Shown here one piece after another: positions 24,995 through 32,765 of a stretch of 41,026 nucleotides of DNA; within the stretch, counting starts at the first letter, position 1, and each line of letters starts with the position of its first letter. The notes beneath the pieces were generated by a model, which was not told where the DNA came from, searched no databases, and saw only the letters and a list, made by a program, of their open reading frames with translations. Position numbers and translations under genes: made by a program. Source of the DNA: Lachnospiraceae bacterium (GTDB taxonomy: Bacteria > Bacillota > Clostridia > Lachnospirales > Lachnospiraceae); the NCBI GenBank assembly GCA_017442585.1, contig JAFRZM010000021.1, positions 1 through 41,026 of the forward strand. The letters are read 5' to 3'.

Positions 24995-25372
24995 ATGAAA
25001 AAAGTTATAAGCACAACAAAGGCACCTGCAGCTATAGGACCTTATTCACAGGCAATCGAAGTTAACGGAAGGATCTATACATCAGGTATGATTGCTATAA
25101 ACCCTGAGACAGGTGAGATTCCTGAAGATTTAATAGCACAGGCCACACAGGCATTCACAAACCTTAAGAACCTTCTTGAGGCAGCAGGCACAAGCCTTGA
25201 CAATGTTGTTAAGACAACAGTATTCATTAAGGATATGAATGATTTTGCAAAGATCAATGAGGAGTACAGCAAGTTCTTTACAAAGGACTTCCCGGCAAGA
25301 AGCTGTGTAGAAGTAGCACGCCTTCCGAAGGATGTATTGCTGGAAATTGAGGCAGTTGCTATAAAGGCATAA
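24995..25372 (+). CDS. RidA/YjgF family enamine/imine deaminase
   Basis: A 125-residue RidA protein, which hydrolyses reactive enamine/imine intermediates made by PLP enzymes. Landmarks are the N-terminal APAAIGPYSQAIEVNG (10-25), YTSGMIAINPETGEIP (28-43), and the C-terminal ARSCVEVARLPKDVLLEIEAVA, where Arg in PARSCVEV is the substrate carboxylate-binding residue. ATG 24995 has GGAGG upstream. Codon use is strongly biased, suggesting high expression. A 14-bp inverted repeat covers the last codons and stop of the gene. Confidence 0.93.
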   Translation: MKKVISTTKAPAAIGPYSQAIEVNGRIYTSGMIAINPETGEIPEDLIAQATQAFTNLKNLLEAAGTSLDNVVKTTVFIKDMNDFAKINEEYSKFFTKDFPARSCVEVARLPKDVLLEIEAVAIKA

Positions 25373-25387
25373 AGCCTTTATAGCAAC
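25355..25387 (+). terminator. Perfect 14-bp hairpin spanning the ridA stop codon
   Basis: GTTGCTATAAAGGC (25355-25368) and its exact complement (25374-25387) flank a 5-base loop containing the TAA stop. There is no T-run, so it may protect the 3' end, act as a partial terminator, or mark an insertion junction. Confidence 0.45.
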
Positions 25388-25473
25388 GATATGGCAAGAC
25401 CCCGAAGGTGTCTTGTCCGGCGTAGCCGGATTCGAAGGCAGGGTACATATACTGCCTTTGAACCTTTATAGCA
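25375..25473. repeat. Hairpin-rich 77-bp insert flanked by 11-bp direct repeats
   Basis: CCTTTATAGCA occurs at 25375-25385 and 25463-25473. Between them are three hairpins in a row: CAAGAC/GTCTTG (25395-25400, 25410-25415), CCGGC/GCCGG (25417-25421, 25425-25429), and an 11-bp stem 25431-25441 with 25452-25462 (one G-T pair). It has the look of a small non-autonomous insertion with duplicated target, or of a structured leader RNA of the following penicillin-binding protein gene. Confidence 0.5.
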
Positions 25474-25494
25474 GAGAGAAACAAGGGAGAAATT

Positions 25495-28053
25495 ATGAAT
25501 TATAGTAAGAAAAATGCTACGAAGAAGCGTAAGCGCGTAATGTCTAAAAAAGCGCAGATTACACATCGCTTTCTTCTCGTGTTTGGAAGAGCGTTTTTAA
25601 TAGGTGTATTCGTATTGGCAATAATCGGTTGCTGTGCGGGATTCGGTATATATAAAGGAATCCTTGCGTCCGCACCGAGCGTTGACTCTATCGATGTATC
25701 GCCTACGGGATATTTGTCAAAGGTTTTCGACAGCGAGGGTAATGAAATAGACACTCTCGTATCTGCCGGTGCAAACAGACAGTATGTTACCATTGACAAG
25801 ATACCGAAGAACCTTCAGCATGCTTTCGTTGCAATTGAGGACGAGAGATTCTATCAGCATAACGGAATCGATTTAAAAGGTATTGTAAGAGCAGGTTTCA
25901 TCGCACTTAAAAACGGCGGTGCGACGCAAGGTGGTTCTACCATCACACAGCAGCTTTTGAAAAACAACGTATTTACGGACTGGGTTAACCAGAAATCGTT
26001 CTTCCAGAAGGTAAAGCGTAAGATTCAGGAGCAGTATCTTGCAATACAGCTTGAAAAGAAAGTAAATAACAAAGACTGGATAATGGAGAATTACTTAAAT
26101 ACCATTAACCTTTCGCAGAACACCTTAGGTGTTCAGGCTGCAAGTCTTCGTTATTTCAATAAGGACGTATCGGAGCTTACGTTGTCGGAGTGTGCGGTAA
26201 TCGCAGCGATAACCAAAAATCCTGAAGGGAACAACCCGATAAAGCATCCTGAGAAAAATAAGAAGCGTAAAGATACGGTTCTTAAGAAGATGTATGAGCA
26301 GGGCTATATTACCGAGAAAGAGTATAAGGAAGCCAAAGCCGACGACGTATATTCAAGAATCCAGGAGATTAACCAGCTTGTTGATACTACATCATCTTCT
26401 TATTTCGTAGATGAAGTCGTAGAGCAGGTTGTGGAAGACCTTATGAAGATTAAAGGTTATTCCGAGGCTCAGGCTTATAAGCTTGTATACAGCGGCGGTT
26501 TGCAGATTTATACTACGCAGGATGCAAGAATCCAGAAGATTATGGAGACTGCACTTTCAGATCCTGAAAACTATCCGGGCGAACTTATATATATCAATTG
26601 GCATATTAAGTATACCGACAATGAAGGCAAAAGCGTTGCTTTTTCCGAGCAGGACATCTTAAAGTATTATAAAGAGCGTAAGAGCAAGAAGTATTCGCTT
26701 GATTATGAAAGCGAAGAAGCAGCTGCAGAAGCAATCGCACAGTTTAAGGTAGATTATGTAACTGAGTTCGGCGGCGAATTCGATGATGCATCGGAATCGG
26801 TACTTTACGTACCTCAGCCGCAGGCATCCATGACTATAATCGACCAGTATACCGGTGAGGTCAAAGCTATGGTCGGCGGACGTGGCGAGAAGACCGGTAG
26901 AATGACACTTAACCGTGCTTCAAATACCTATAGACAGCCGGGTTCAACCTTTAAGGTGCTCGCTGCATATGCACCTGCACTTGACTCTTTGGGCAAGACA
27001 TTGGCGTCTGTACAGGATGATGCTCCGCATATGAAGACAGACGGAACACCGCTTAAGAACTACGATAAGAAGTATCGTGGATTTACATCTTACAGAGAAG
27101 GTATATACGATTCAATCAATATCGTGGCTGTAAAGACCTTGGAAGAGGTTACGCCGCAGGTAGGATACGATTATTTGCTTAATTTCGGTTTTACCTCGCT
27201 TTCGACTCAGGATATCGTCCAGGTACTTTGCCTTGGTGGTATCACAAAGGGTGTTTCAAACTTAGAGCTTTGTGCAGCATATGCTACAATTGCAAATCAT
27301 GGTACATATACTAAGCCGAAGTTCTATACCAAGATACTTGACAGAAAAGGAAATGTACTTATAGATAACAGTGTTTCCCAGACACATACGGTATTAAAGG
27401 AAACAACGGCATGGCTTCTTACAAACGCCATGCAGGATACTTTGACAAAGGGTACGAGCCCTCGTGCCGCATTCTCGGGAATGAGTATCGCAGGTAAGTC
27501 AGGTACCACATCAAATAACAGAGATGCTCTTTTTGCAGGATTTACGCCATATTATACATGCGTTGCATGGGGTGGATATGATGACAATACTGTAATGAAG
27601 TCAACCGGATACGTAAAAGATATCTGGAAGATAGTAATGAGTAAGGTCCATGAAGGACTTGAAGATGTGGGATTCCCAATGCCTGAAGGTATACAGAAGG
27701 TTGCAATATGCTCGAAGTCGGGACTTTTACCTATTGAGGGTGTATGCGATCACGATCCCAGAGGAAACTGTGTAAGAGAAGAATACTTTGCAGTGGGAAC
27801 AGTTCCTACGGAATATTGTAATCATCATATAGGAGTTAATATTTGCCGTGCATCGGGTAAGATTGCGACGGAATATTGCCCGCAATATCTTATTTCATAT
27901 AAGGTATATATCATAGGCGGAACGCCGGAGACGGCAGACGGACCGTATCTTGCACCGGAAAATTTTGAAAACGATGTATGTGATATTCACGGACCGGAAG
28001 CACCTAGTGATGACGATGATGATACGATAGAGGACGATCATTTTGATAACTAA
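25495..28053 (+). CDS. Class A penicillin-binding protein (PBP1-type)
   Basis: An 852-residue bifunctional peptidoglycan synthase. A basic cytoplasmic N-terminus is followed by a membrane anchor at about 30-58. The GT51 glycosyltransferase domain (about 85-270) has Glu115 in EDERFYQH, then GGSTITQQLLKN. The transpeptidase domain carries Ser484-Thr-Phe-Lys487, Ser540-Ile-Asn542 and Lys668-Ser-Gly670-Thr. A small Cys-containing C-terminal region (about 735-835) ends in an Asp-rich tail. ATG 25495 has AAGGGAGA upstream. No promoter is evident between the structured insert and the start, so transcription probably comes through or from the ridA region. Confidence 0.95.
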   Translation: MNYSKKNATKKRKRVMSKKAQITHRFLLVFGRAFLIGVFVLAIIGCCAGFGIYKGILASAPSVDSIDVSPTGYLSKVFDSEGNEIDTLVSAGANRQYVTIDKIPKNLQHAFVAIEDERFYQHNGIDLKGIVRAGFIALKNGGATQGGSTITQQLLKNNVFTDWVNQKSFFQKVKRKIQEQYLAIQLEKKVNNKDWIMENYLNTINLSQNTLGVQAASLRYFNKDVSELTLSECAVIAAITKNPEGNNPIKHPEKNKKRKDTVLKKMYEQGYITEKEYKEAKADDVYSRIQEINQLVDTTSSSYFVDEVVEQVVEDLMKIKGYSEAQAYKLVYSGGLQIYTTQDARIQKIMETALSDPENYPGELIYINWHIKYTDNEGKSVAFSEQDILKYYKERKSKKYSLDYESEEAAAEAIAQFKVDYVTEFGGEFDDASESVLYVPQPQASMTIIDQYTGEVKAMVGGRGEKTGRMTLNRASNTYRQPGSTFKVLAAYAPALDSLGKTLASVQDDAPHMKTDGTPLKNYDKKYRGFTSYREGIYDSINIVAVKTLEEVTPQVGYDYLLNFGFTSLSTQDIVQVLCLGGITKGVSNLELCAAYATIANHGTYTKPKFYTKILDRKGNVLIDNSVSQTHTVLKETTAWLLTNAMQDTLTKGTSPRAAFSGMSIAGKSGTTSNNRDALFAGFTPYYTCVAWGGYDDNTVMKSTGYVKDIWKIVMSKVHEGLEDVGFPMPEGIQKVAICSKSGLLPIEGVCDHDPRGNCVREEYFAVGTVPTEYCNHHIGVNICRASGKIATEYCPQYLISYKVYIIGGTPETADGPYLAPENFENDVCDIHGPEAPSDDDDDTIEDDHFDN

Positions 28054-28098
28054 CCTTTAAGTTGAAGGAATTCATGTTAAATAATATTAATGCATTCG

Positions 28099-28127
28099 AG
28101 AAACGGCGTATTTACGCCGTTTCTTTT
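28099..28127 (+). terminator. Terminator after the penicillin-binding protein gene
   Basis: GAAACGGCGTA (28100-28110) and its complement (28113-28123) form a GC-rich stem followed by TTTT. A second inverted repeat (28130-28138 with 28158-28166) follows but is trailed by A residues, so it is not a + strand terminator. Confidence 0.8.
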
Positions 28128-28189
28128 GCTTCTTCACAGAAAAATCAATTTGTTTTTTGTGAAGAAAAAAAAGGTGCTTTTCAAATTCC

Positions 28190-28217
28190 TTGACAATTTT
28201 CTTAAAATGTATATAAT
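28190..28217 (+). promoter_or_regulatory. Consensus sigma-A promoter of the NlpC/P60 gene
   Basis: TTGACA (28190-28195), 16 bp, TATAAT (28212-28217): full matches to both boxes. The leader would be about 65 bases. Confidence 0.92.
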
Positions 28218-28288
28218 GAAAATTGTAACAGTTGTAATAAATTCGTAATAACTTAAAAGATTACGGAATGAAACGAGGTAGGATATTG

Positions 28289-29482
28289 ATGAAGAAATTT
28301 GCAGCAAGACTTGCAGCACTTGGATTAGCTACAACAGTAGTAGTAAGTGCATTTCCGGCAAGCAGCGAAGCGTCTTGCGTCGCAGGAGTTTTTAACTCTA
28401 TACCATTATCAGCTACGACAGAAGAAAGAGACTCATTGTCCGCAGGCGTTAATGCTTTATTTGGCGGATATATATATGCAACGGCACAGGTTAATGTTAA
28501 TAACTTTACAATGGTTGCTTCAACCGAAGACACAGATGCTTACAGAGAACAGATGATGAAGGAAGCAGCTAAGGTTGATTCCGAGGATATAAGTAATCTC
28601 GGTGTAGTTACGGTTGATACCGCAGCTAACGTAAGAACAGCTCCTACAACAGATGCGTCTGTTGCAGGTAAGGTATACGATAAGAACGTAGTTACCATTC
28701 TTACAATGGAGAATGGCTGGTATAAGATCGAGTCGGGTAACTTAAAGGGATATTTAAGATCTGATTTCTTACTCGTCGGTAACGGCGAAGCTTTGAAGTC
28801 GGCAGGAACAAGATATGCTACTATAAATGTTGACGGTTTAAGAGTCAGAAAAGAGCCTTCACTTGATGCAAAGGTTCTAGGCAATGTTGCAAAGGGCGAA
28901 GATATAGTAGTGCTTGATGAAAAAGACGGATTCGTTAAGGTTTCCATAGAAGAAGGCGATGGCTGGGTTTCAACAGATTATGTAACACTTCATACAGAGT
29001 ATACATTCGGTGAGACACTCGAAGAGGAAAAGGCTCGTCTTAAGAAGGAAGAAGAAGAACGTGAAAAAGCACGTCGCGCAGCAAGAAGACGTTCAGGCGG
29101 CGGTGGAAGCGGAAGCGAAGATTATGTAATTCCTGAAGGCGGCGACGGAGCAGCAGTTGCTTCATTCGCATTACAGTTCGTAGGTAATCCTTATGTATGG
29201 GGCGGAAGCTCACTTACAAGAGGTACTGATTGCTCAGGATTCGTAATGAGCGTATACAGACAGTTTGGTATTTCGTTACCGCATTCTTCTACATCACTTA
29301 GAAGAGTAGGTTATTCGGTAAGCGTAGATGAGATAAAGCCGGGTGACATCGTATGTTATTCAGGCCACGTAGCAATCTATATCGGCAACGGACAGATTGT
29401 ACATGCATCAAACCGTCGTGATGGAATTAAGGTTTCGAGATTTAACTACAGACGTATCATTTGTATAAGAAGAATCTTCTAA
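28289..29482 (+). CDS. Secreted SH3b-NlpC/P60 peptidoglycan endopeptidase
   Basis: A 397-residue exported wall hydrolase that should cut the D-Glu to diamino acid bond in peptides. ATG 28289 gives a clean signal peptide (MKKFAARLAALGLATTVVV..., cleaved near AEA/SC about residue 29) with AGGTAGGA upstream; ATG 28268 is less suitable. Two bacterial SH3 domains at about 105-165 and 175-240 should bind the wall. A charged helical linker (EEEKARLKKEEEEREKARRAARRR) and Gly/Ser hinge at about 247-275 precede the NlpC/P60 domain, with Cys315 in TDCSG, His360 in GHVAIY and His372. The strong promoter suggests high expression. FtsEX encoded downstream could be a regulator, by analogy only. Confidence 0.94.
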   Translation: MKKFAARLAALGLATTVVVSAFPASSEASCVAGVFNSIPLSATTEERDSLSAGVNALFGGYIYATAQVNVNNFTMVASTEDTDAYREQMMKEAAKVDSEDISNLGVVTVDTAANVRTAPTTDASVAGKVYDKNVVTILTMENGWYKIESGNLKGYLRSDFLLVGNGEALKSAGTRYATINVDGLRVRKEPSLDAKVLGNVAKGEDIVVLDEKDGFVKVSIEEGDGWVSTDYVTLHTEYTFGETLEEEKARLKKEEEEREKARRAARRRSGGGGSGSEDYVIPEGGDGAAVASFALQFVGNPYVWGGSSLTRGTDCSGFVMSVYRQFGISLPHSSTSLRRVGYSVSVDEIKPGDIVCYSGHVAIYIGNGQIVHASNRRDGIKVSRFNYRRIICIRRIF

Positions 29483-29500
29483 TTGTATTTAGTATTTAAG

Positions 29501-29527
29501 GGCCCGACCTTTTGGTCGGGCCTTATT
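29501..29527 (+). terminator. Terminator after the NlpC/P60 gene
   Basis: GGCCCGACC (29501-29509) and GGTCGGGCC (29514-29522) form a perfect 9-bp GC-rich stem with a TTTT loop, followed by TTATT. Confidence 0.8.
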
Positions 29528-29722
29528 AATTCTCAAACAGATGAATATGTGATAAGAAATCCGCTAAATGACGCTTAAGCTTTATGATTTTTGTCAAGCA
29601 TAAAATGATTAAATCTAGACTTTCATAAATATGACGAAAATTGACAAAATTGAGAAAGGGTATTGAAAAACAATTTTCATATTTTATACATAACTCGATG
29701 AAAAAGAATGCCGAAAATAGAC

Positions 29723-29752
29723 TTATGCACGGACTTATCCACTTTATCCACT
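29723..29752 (+). promoter_or_regulatory. Cluster of DnaA-box-like 9-mers
   Basis: TTATGCACG at 29723-29731, TTATCCACT at 29735-29743 and TTATCCACT again at 29744-29752, the last two exactly adjacent. Each matches the relaxed box TTWTNCACA at eight of nine positions. A fourth, TTATGCACT, is on the minus strand at 29986-29994. Replication-origin genes are not nearby, so a regulatory or titration site is more likely than oriC. Confidence 0.5.
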
Positions 29753-29785
29753 AAATCTACAGGGCTAATTGTTAAAAAATCGCAT

Positions 29786-29805
29786 AAACAAATGAACGTT
29801 TGTTT
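29786..29805. promoter_or_regulatory. Dyad AAACAAA-N6-TTTGTTT (putative operator)
   Basis: A perfect 7-bp inverted repeat with 6-bp spacer TGAACG. Its shape resembles TetR-type operators. No TetR gene is in the window. Confidence 0.35.
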
Positions 29806-30053
29806 TGTGCAATCTGTATAAAAAACAACCAAAACGGAGTGAATTTTGCTTTTGCTGTTGACAATTCAATTGAAAACCCAAAACATGTATATTTGATAAA
29901 TATTCAGAATATTATGTTTTGCTTTATTTTCCGCTGATTTTCGTATATAGTATAAGTTGGAGTTGGTAATTTTATATGTAAAAGCAGTGCATAATTTGTT
30001 GAACTTGTATAAGAATTACAACATGCGTTTTAAGCGGTAAGGGAGAAGACAAA

Positions 30054-31133
30054 ATGATTTCGAATCAGATATTGCAGAATACTATTGAGGGATTAAAGGC
30101 AATCACTAAGGTTGACCTTGGAGTGCTTGACCCTGACGGAAGGGTGCTCGCAACTACATTTAAGGATATTGATGCAAGTACATCATATGCGTCACCGTTT
30201 GTTAAGTCTCAGGCTGAAAGTCAGATGGTCAGTAACTTTCAGTTCTTTAAGATATTCGATGAATATCAGCTTGAATATGTGCTGGTAGCACGTGGAACTA
30301 CAGAAGAGATAACTATGATCGGACGTATTGCGTGCCTTGAAGTGTCGAACCTTATAGTTGCATACAAGGAAAGATTTGATAAGGATAATTTTGTTAAGAA
30401 TCTTCTTTTGGATAACCTGTTATTGGTTGATATTTATAACAGGGCTAAGAAGCTTCATATAGATAATCAGATTCCGCGAGTTGTATTTTTGGTAGAAACA
30501 AAGTATCGCGAAGGTAACGATATGGAGTTACTTCGAAGCGTATTTGGTGCAAGAAACAAGGATTTCGTAACTGCGGTAGACGAGAAAAACGTTATAATAG
30601 TTAAGGAAGTTGAGAATAATGAGTCGTTGGATGATTTAAGAAAGATAGCGACTTCAATTCTTGATGTTCTTGGTCCTGACAGTAATGCGCGAATTGCATA
30701 CGGTAGCGTTGTGCCGGAATTAAAGGAAGTATCTAAGTCCTATAAGGAAGCACGTACTGCTTTGGACGTTGCAAAGATATTCTTTGAGGAGGAGCGCGTT
30801 ATAGCTTATGCGAGCCTTGGAATAGGAAGACTTATATATCAGCTTCCTATGTCACTTTGCAAGATGTTTATAAAAGAAATATTTGGAAAGATAAATGCCA
30901 ACGAGTTCGATCAGGAGACTTTGATGACAATCAATAAATTCTTTGAGAATAATCTTAACGTCTCCGAGACATCGCGTCAGCTTTATATCCATAGAAATAC
31001 GTTAGTATACAGACTTGATAAGCTGCAAAAGATTACAGGTCTTGATCTTCGCGTATTCGAGGATGCGATAACCTTTAAGATCGCACTTATGGTTGTTAAG
31101 TATATGAAATATATGGATTCATTGGAGTATTAA
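30054..31133 (+). CDS. PucR/CdaR family transcriptional regulator
   Basis: A 359-residue regulator. The N-terminal part (about 1-130) resembles the sugar-diacid recognition/PAS-like sensor of CdaR. A GGDEF-like CdaR middle domain follows to about 265. The C-terminal PucR helix-turn-helix (about 290-350) reads INKFFENNLNVSETSRQLYIHRNTLVYRLDKLQKITGLDLRVFEDAITFKIAL, which is diagnostic. AAGGGAGAA precedes ATG 30054. The ftsE ATG is one base past its stop codon, so it is in the ftsEX operon and might control wall or division genes. The effector is unknown. Confidence 0.87.
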   Translation: MISNQILQNTIEGLKAITKVDLGVLDPDGRVLATTFKDIDASTSYASPFVKSQAESQMVSNFQFFKIFDEYQLEYVLVARGTTEEITMIGRIACLEVSNLIVAYKERFDKDNFVKNLLLDNLLLVDIYNRAKKLHIDNQIPRVVFLVETKYREGNDMELLRSVFGARNKDFVTAVDEKNVIIVKEVENNESLDDLRKIATSILDVLGPDSNARIAYGSVVPELKEVSKSYKEARTALDVAKIFFEEERVIAYASLGIGRLIYQLPMSLCKMFIKEIFGKINANEFDQETLMTINKFFENNLNVSETSRQLYIHRNTLVYRLDKLQKITGLDLRVFEDAITFKIALMVVKYMKYMDSLEY

Positions 31134-31134
31134 A

Positions 31135-31815
31135 ATGATAACACTTACTCATGTAACAAAATGTTATACCGAGGGCATTCCTGCTTTAAATGATATCAAT
31201 ATAGATATCGAAGAAGGCGAGTTCGTCTTCATAGTAGGTAATTCCGGATCCGGTAAATCTACGTTTTTAAAACTTTTAACTAAAGAGTTGGAGCCGTCAA
31301 GCGGTCAGATAATAGTTAACGGAACGAACCTTAAAAAGCTTCGTCAAAGACGTGTTCCGTTGTACAGAAGAAATATCGGAATGGTTTATCAGGACTTCCG
31401 TTTGTTGAAGGACAGAAATGTCTATGAGAACGTCGCATTTGCACAGCGTGTAATAGAGCGTTCGCCAAGACAGATTAAAAAGGAAGTACCGCTTATGCTT
31501 TCCATGGTAGGACTTGCAGCTAAGTATAGGTCTAACCCGAAGCAGTTATCCGGTGGTGAGCAGCAGCGTGTGGCTATTGCGCGTGCACTTATAAATAAGC
31601 CGAAGATCTTGCTTGCGGACGAGCCGACAGGTAACTTGGACCCAAGTAATGCGTGGGATATCATGAATCTTCTTGATTCTATAAACGCCCGCGGTACGAC
31701 GGTTGTTGTTGTAACACATAACATGGAAATAGTTAAGGCTATGAATAAGAGGGTCATTACTCTTAAAAAGGGTGTGATGGTAAGCGACGAGCTTCCGGGT
31801 GAGAGTAATGCATAA
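31135..31815 (+). CDS. ftsE: Cell division ATP-binding protein FtsE
   Basis: A 226-residue ABC ATPase. Walker A GNSGSGKS at 35-42, Q-loop in MVYQDFRLL, signature LSGGEQQRVAIARAL near 139-153, Walker B ILLADEPTGNLD near 159-170, and H-loop in VVVTHNME. FtsE and FtsX form a membrane complex that activates extracellular peptidoglycan hydrolases at division or elongation. The downstream ftsX overlaps by 8 bases, as is usual. Confidence 0.95.
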   Translation: MITLTHVTKCYTEGIPALNDINIDIEEGEFVFIVGNSGSGKSTFLKLLTKELEPSSGQIIVNGTNLKKLRQRRVPLYRRNIGMVYQDFRLLKDRNVYENVAFAQRVIERSPRQIKKEVPLMLSMVGLAAKYRSNPKQLSGGEQQRVAIARALINKPKILLADEPTGNLDPSNAWDIMNLLDSINARGTTVVVVTHNMEIVKAMNKRVITLKKGVMVSDELPGESNA

Positions 31816-32719
31816 GATAAGCACATATATCTATACCCTTAAGCAAGGCATTATAAACATCGGTAAGAATAAGATGTTCTCGCTTGCATCTGTTGCAACG
31901 ATGTCGGCTTGTATATTTCTCTTCGGAGTTTTTTACTCGATAGTTGCTAACTTTACGAATACCGTAAAAGGTGCCGAGGAAAAAGTGGCTATTACCGTAT
32001 TCTTTGATGAAGATATGGAAGAAGATGCTATCAAAGCCATAGGCGAGCAGATAAAAAAACGCCCTGAAGTATCAAAGATAGTATTTGTAAGTGCAAAAGA
32101 GGCTTGGGAATCATATAAAGAGATTTATTTTGAAGGTAATGAAGAATTATCTGCGGGATTTGAAGATGATAATCCGCTTGCAAATTCTGCAAACTATCAG
32201 ATATATTTAAGCGACGTTTCAATGCAAAAGACGTTGGTTAAATATATAGAAGGAATGGATGGCGTGCGCCAGGTTAATAAATCCGATGTCGTAGCCAATA
32301 CTTTGTCCGATTTTAATAAGTTACTCGGATATATTTCTGCAGCGATAATAATAATTCTTTTACTTGTTGCGGTATTCCTTATAAGCAATACTATCATGGT
32401 CGGTATAAATGTCCGTCGTGATGAGATTGCGATTATGAAACTTATAGGCGCGACAGACTTTTTTGTAAGAGAACCGTTTATCATTGAGGGAATTCTTATC
32501 GGACTTATGGGATCGTTAATCCCGCTTGGAATATTATATTTCATGTATGGAAATATAGTAGGATATATTGTCGAGCACTTTGTATTCTTAAATAATATTA
32601 TGAAGTTCTTGCCTAGCCATACGGTATTTAAGACACTTACTCCGACGGCACTTATACTCGGTGTCGGAATCGGATATCTCGGAAGCCGTATAACAATAAA
32701 GAAGCACCTTAAAGTTTGA
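31808..32719 (+). CDS. ftsX: Cell division protein FtsX
   Basis: A 303-residue permease-like partner of FtsE. The start ATG 31808 overlaps the ftsE stop and follows GGGTGAG; GTG 31799 is an alternative. The cytoplasmic N-terminus is followed by helix 1 (about 25-45), the extracellular domain with VAITVFFDEDMEEDAIKAIGEQIKKRPEVSKIVFVSAKEAW (about 60-100), and three helices in the C-terminal FtsX domain (about 175-300). The extracellular loop should contact a wall hydrolase; no coiled-coil M23/EnvC-type partner gene follows it here. Confidence 0.95.
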   Translation: MHKISTYIYTLKQGIINIGKNKMFSLASVATMSACIFLFGVFYSIVANFTNTVKGAEEKVAITVFFDEDMEEDAIKAIGEQIKKRPEVSKIVFVSAKEAWESYKEIYFEGNEELSAGFEDDNPLANSANYQIYLSDVSMQKTLVKYIEGMDGVRQVNKSDVVANTLSDFNKLLGYISAAIIIILLLVAVFLISNTIMVGINVRRDEIAIMKLIGATDFFVREPFIIEGILIGLMGSLIPLGILYFMYGNIVGYIVEHFVFLNNIMKFLPSHTVFKTLTPTALILGVGIGYLGSRITIKKHLKV

Positions 32720-32765
32720 TAGAAAATATCAGACAGATAATAATTTCTAAAAGGACAATAATTTT

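Larger units (their letters stand above)
29483..30053. other. 570-bp AT-rich intergenic region with DnaA-box-like cluster
   Basis: No credible gene is seen. It holds the NlpC/P60 terminator, a promoter-like pair TTGAAA (29663-29668) with TATACA (29685-29690) not followed by any gene for over 350 bases, three DnaA-box-like 9-mers (29723-29752), a 20-bp dyad (29786-29805), and one more DnaA-box-like 9-mer on the minus strand (29986-29994). No clear promoter for the CdaR-type gene was found close to it. Confidence 0.7.

Noticed and set aside
25378..25566. 62-codon minus-strand open frame over the hairpin-rich insert
   Set aside because: It spans the repeats and the start of the PBP gene in antisense and has no ribosome site.
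28130..28166. Inverted repeat TTCTTCACA/TGTGAAGAA as a second terminator
   Set aside because: It is followed by A residues on the + strand, and there is no minus-strand gene for it to terminate.
29723..29752. DnaA-box-like cluster as the chromosomal origin oriC
   Set aside because: Only four imperfect boxes, and dnaA, dnaN, rpmH and gyr genes are not present; a regulatory site is more reasonable.
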